From Liolophura sinensis (taxonomy: Eukaryota; Mollusca; Polyplacophora; Chitonida; Chitonidae): DNA of 64,000 nucleotides. Numbering within the stretch: position 1 is the stretch's first letter; each line of letters begins with the position of its first letter. A model generated the notes under the pieces. It made no database searches. It was not told the DNA's origin and was given only the letters and a program-made list of their open reading frames with translations. The stretch lies in contig NC_088305.1 in NCBI RefSeq assembly GCF_032854445.1, forward strand, positions 2,363,001 through 2,427,000, read 5' to 3'. Shown here in pieces: positions 61,676 through 64,000 of the stretch. The position numbers and the translations under genes were made by a program.

Positions 61676-62631
61676 CTTATTGATACACTGCTAATGATGA
61701 CAGGCCTTTGTGTCCAGTGACTGCCATTATCTGTGCTAACCTAAAGAGATTTCGTGACAAAACTGTCGTACCTGTGGCTCTCACACAGTGGTTTGTGTAT
61801 TTCCTGGAAAACTTACACAATGTTTGACAGCCGAGACATGAAAGATGCCAGTGTTTTCTCTCCTACAGTAGAGTTGCAATACCATGTTTCATCCCTCAAA
61901 AGTAATCACGCGGGCGTTGCCACAACCCAAAACACTGTGGATGTTATTTGTTGACATAGATTTGATGAAAGATGCAACAGGACATAACGGATCAAATGAG
62001 GATTCCGTCATGACACCACCCAACGATTCGCAATCGTTCTCGCGATGATTTTTGTTAAGTTCATCAACACTCTTTTTAATGTACTTCCACTCTGTACTGT
62101 CATCAGTGAAAACCTTGAAAGTTTCCTTACTCACAGAATGCATATTTTCTTTTCCTCTACGACAAAAATATAGTATAATGTGGAACTGCGCTTTGTTAAA
62201 CAGGCCTACTGTTGTTTGAGTTGACATGAACATTGAATGGTACATTTTATCTTTGTACTCCTGTGAAATTACAGGATGATGTTCTACGGCGCCATTTCAC
62301 AACCACCCAAGTTCAACGAGGGCTGCTTGGAAAACAACATTTGAATCAGAAAAGCAAGAGTCTCAAATTTCTTATCATGTGGTGGGCTCTTAAGGCACCG
62401 GCTCAGGGAACACCTGTTCTCTAATAATGTGAATTTGTAGCAGTCTTCCCCAGGCTTTCTAGCATCCACGTAAAAATTTGTCAGAGCCTCATTTAGTTGA
62501 ACTCGTCAAACCTTTCAGTCAGCAAGTTTTTGTTTCTCTGCTAAATACTCCCTAAGGGTGTTGGCAGCTGATTTGTTTTGCTCGCAGGGTGTTACTCGAG
62601 TGTAGTCGCTGTCCTTTTTCGATAATCTTAG
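61676..62631 (-). pseudogene. Crypton-type tyrosine recombinase (DUF3504-like) remnant
   Basis: Read in pieces on the minus strand: DYTRVTPCEQNKSAANTLRE then YLAEKQKLAD; NEALTNFYVDARKPGEDCYK; LYFCRRGKENMHSVSKETFK; KSVDELNKNHRENDCESLGG; DPLCPVASFIKSM; GEKTLASFMSRLSNIV; and RKYTNHCVRATGTTVLSRNL with VTGHKGLSSLAVYQ. The last two supply the H-x-x-R and the final Tyr of a tyrosine recombinase. The Asn-His-Arg and CRRG context is typical of Crypton recombinases and of the host genes derived from them (DUF3504 domain of ZMYM, QRICH1 and KCTD1 relatives). The frame is broken by several shifts and stops, so the copy is dead. Element ends were not found. Confidence 0.75.
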
Positions 62632-63125
62632 CTGCGGTCGCCTCGTTGAAACGTTAGGTTATCAACATTATTCTTGACAGCTGGCAGATGTCAAATTTCA
62701 CACGCATCCAATTCGGTGGTGCGGAAGCAAGGTTTTACCATGTCAGGTGTGTGGAAATGAGATTTCGCCATATCGGGTTTGTGGGAATAAGTTTTTGCCA
62801 CATCAGGTGGGTAGGGAACCTGAAATGAGCCCTGATCAGAGGGTAACTGAACAATCAAATAGCTCAGAAATTACTCTGATAACAGAGTGATAATAAGGGG
62901 ATAATAAAGTAATTTACGGTATTTAATATGTACACACGGAATCAACAAGGGAATATCCCCTTTGTGCTATTCTGCTCTACATGTGTGCAAACCCCGAGCT
63001 CAATATCTGCAGAACTTTTTGAGATACTAGCCCTTACATTTTGTTTCGCATTGCTTTCTCTATTATTCGATGTTGACACCATACTTTGTACAAGCGAGCT
63101 AAACATGTACCGACAGAGAACCACT

Positions 63126-63335
63126 CTTATATGATGGCGGCCAGCATTTTGATGCAAAAAAACTAGGCAGAGTCCAGGGGAAACCCACGACCATCCACTG
63201 GTTGCTGCCAGACCTTCCCACGAATCACCCGATAGGAAGCCAGCATGAGCTGGACCAACTCACAGCAACCATATTGGTGATTAAGAGGCTCCTGGATCAT
63301 TGCTCCCCCTCAGGTACGTAGGCCCCCAGGAGCCA
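63126..63335 (-). mobile_element. Major SINE family, head and body
   Basis: TATATGATGGCGGCCAGCAT, ACCCACGACCATCCACTGGT, GCCAGCATGAGCTGGACCAA, CTCCTGGATCATTGCTCCCC. The 3' tail is lost. Confidence 0.8.
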
Positions 63336-63671
63336 ATCAGCTGCAGTAGCTTTTTTAAACACTTTTAAGTTTCCTAAATTCTGACAGAAAGATCATCTGG
63401 TTTGTGTTAACAATTCATGCAGTTTATTTGAATGGGTTTTTATGCATTTATTTGATTTGATTTGGTTTAACCTCACAGTGAAGGACTTAACACATATAAT
63501 TGTGAGGATCACCATGGTGAAAGCTCTAAATGCCCAACACCAAGCAAAGAATCAACATTCCTTTTTTTGAAGCATCATACTGCAGTACACATACTGGTAA
63601 TAGGGGAGATTTGTGAAATCCGGCCAGTTCCCTCCACAGAGCATGAAGAATAATGTCATAAAACATGTAAC

Positions 63672-64000
63672 AGTTTTCTGCCCAATGCCAAATAAGTGAA
63701 GAATCAGCTACTCTGTTCTACAGGCACAATACTGATGTACAATGAACTGCTTTCTGCCCAATGCCAAATAAGTGAAGAATCAACTACTCTGTTCTACAGG
63801 CACAATACTGATGTACAATGAACTGCTTTCTGCCCAATGCCAAATAAGTGAAGAATCAACTACTCTGTTCTACAGGCATAATACTGATGTACAATGAACC
63901 GCTTTCTGCCCAATGCCAAATAAGTGAAGAATCAACTACTCTGTTCTACAGGCACAATACTTCTGTACAATGAACTGCTTTCTGCCCAATGCCAAATAAG
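63672..64000. repeat. 76-bp tandem array continuing past the window end
   Basis: Unit starts TTTCTGCCCAATGCCAAATA and includes AGTGAAGAATCAACTACTCT, GTTCTACAGGCACAATACTG and ATGTACAATGAACTGC. Four full copies are visible, nearly identical (one CATAAT variant), plus a partial copy at the edge. Confidence 0.93.

Overview
This window is eukaryotic nuclear DNA, most likely from a mollusc or a close lophotrochozoan relative. The reasons are a large intron-rich gene with GT/AG splice sites, many tRNA-derived SINE copies with a shared 3' tail of a kind abundant in molluscan genomes, a Crypton-type recombinase remnant, very many minisatellites, and a 200-N assembly gap. The species call is an inference; nothing here fixes it.

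The only large gene runs on the minus strand from about 60.46 kb to 27.50 kb. It is a full-length-type ABCB transporter (P-glycoprotein/MDR1-like, ABCB1) with at least 22 coding exons. Both nucleotide-binding domains are complete, with Walker A, Q-loop, signature, Walker B and H-loop all intact. The first transmembrane domain is complete. In the second, the exons for about TM8-TM10 are missing between 38,761 and 33,559, exactly where a 33-bp satellite, the N gap and a 61-bp satellite lie. Four transmembrane or linker exons carry single-base frame breaks, several of them in homopolymers.

The most striking observation is in the introns. Two separate minisatellites are tandem copies of this gene's own exon/intron 5' splice junctions. 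One is a 22-bp unit (about 45 copies, 57.53-58.53 kb) made from the last 13 nt of exon 3 plus its donor. The other is a 91-bp unit (about 36 copies, 52.66-55.94 kb) made from the last 78 nt of exon 5 plus its donor. Each array presents dozens of near-identical strong donor sites downstream of the true one, and use of a displaced donor would bring in a stop codon. Other introns carry unrelated minisatellites (27, 32-35, about 36, 41, 33 and 61 bp units).

Layout: 1-5.6 kb is intergenic (TATG microsatellite, G-rich tract, SINEs). At 5.6-5.7 kb there is a candidate first coding exon, minus strand, for a signal peptide of an unidentified secreted or membrane protein. From 5.7 to 26 kb the sequence is intergenic and rich in SINEs and tandem arrays (38, 27-30, 24-27, 29 and 64 bp). 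From 26.0 to 26.8 kb there are two arrays just 3' of the ABCB gene. The ABCB gene fills 27.5-60.5 kb. A broken Crypton-like tyrosine recombinase lies at 61.7-62.6 kb on the minus strand. A 76-bp tandem array runs off the right end. Apart from the ABCB gene, the signal-peptide exon and the Crypton remnant, I found no convincing protein-coding sequence.
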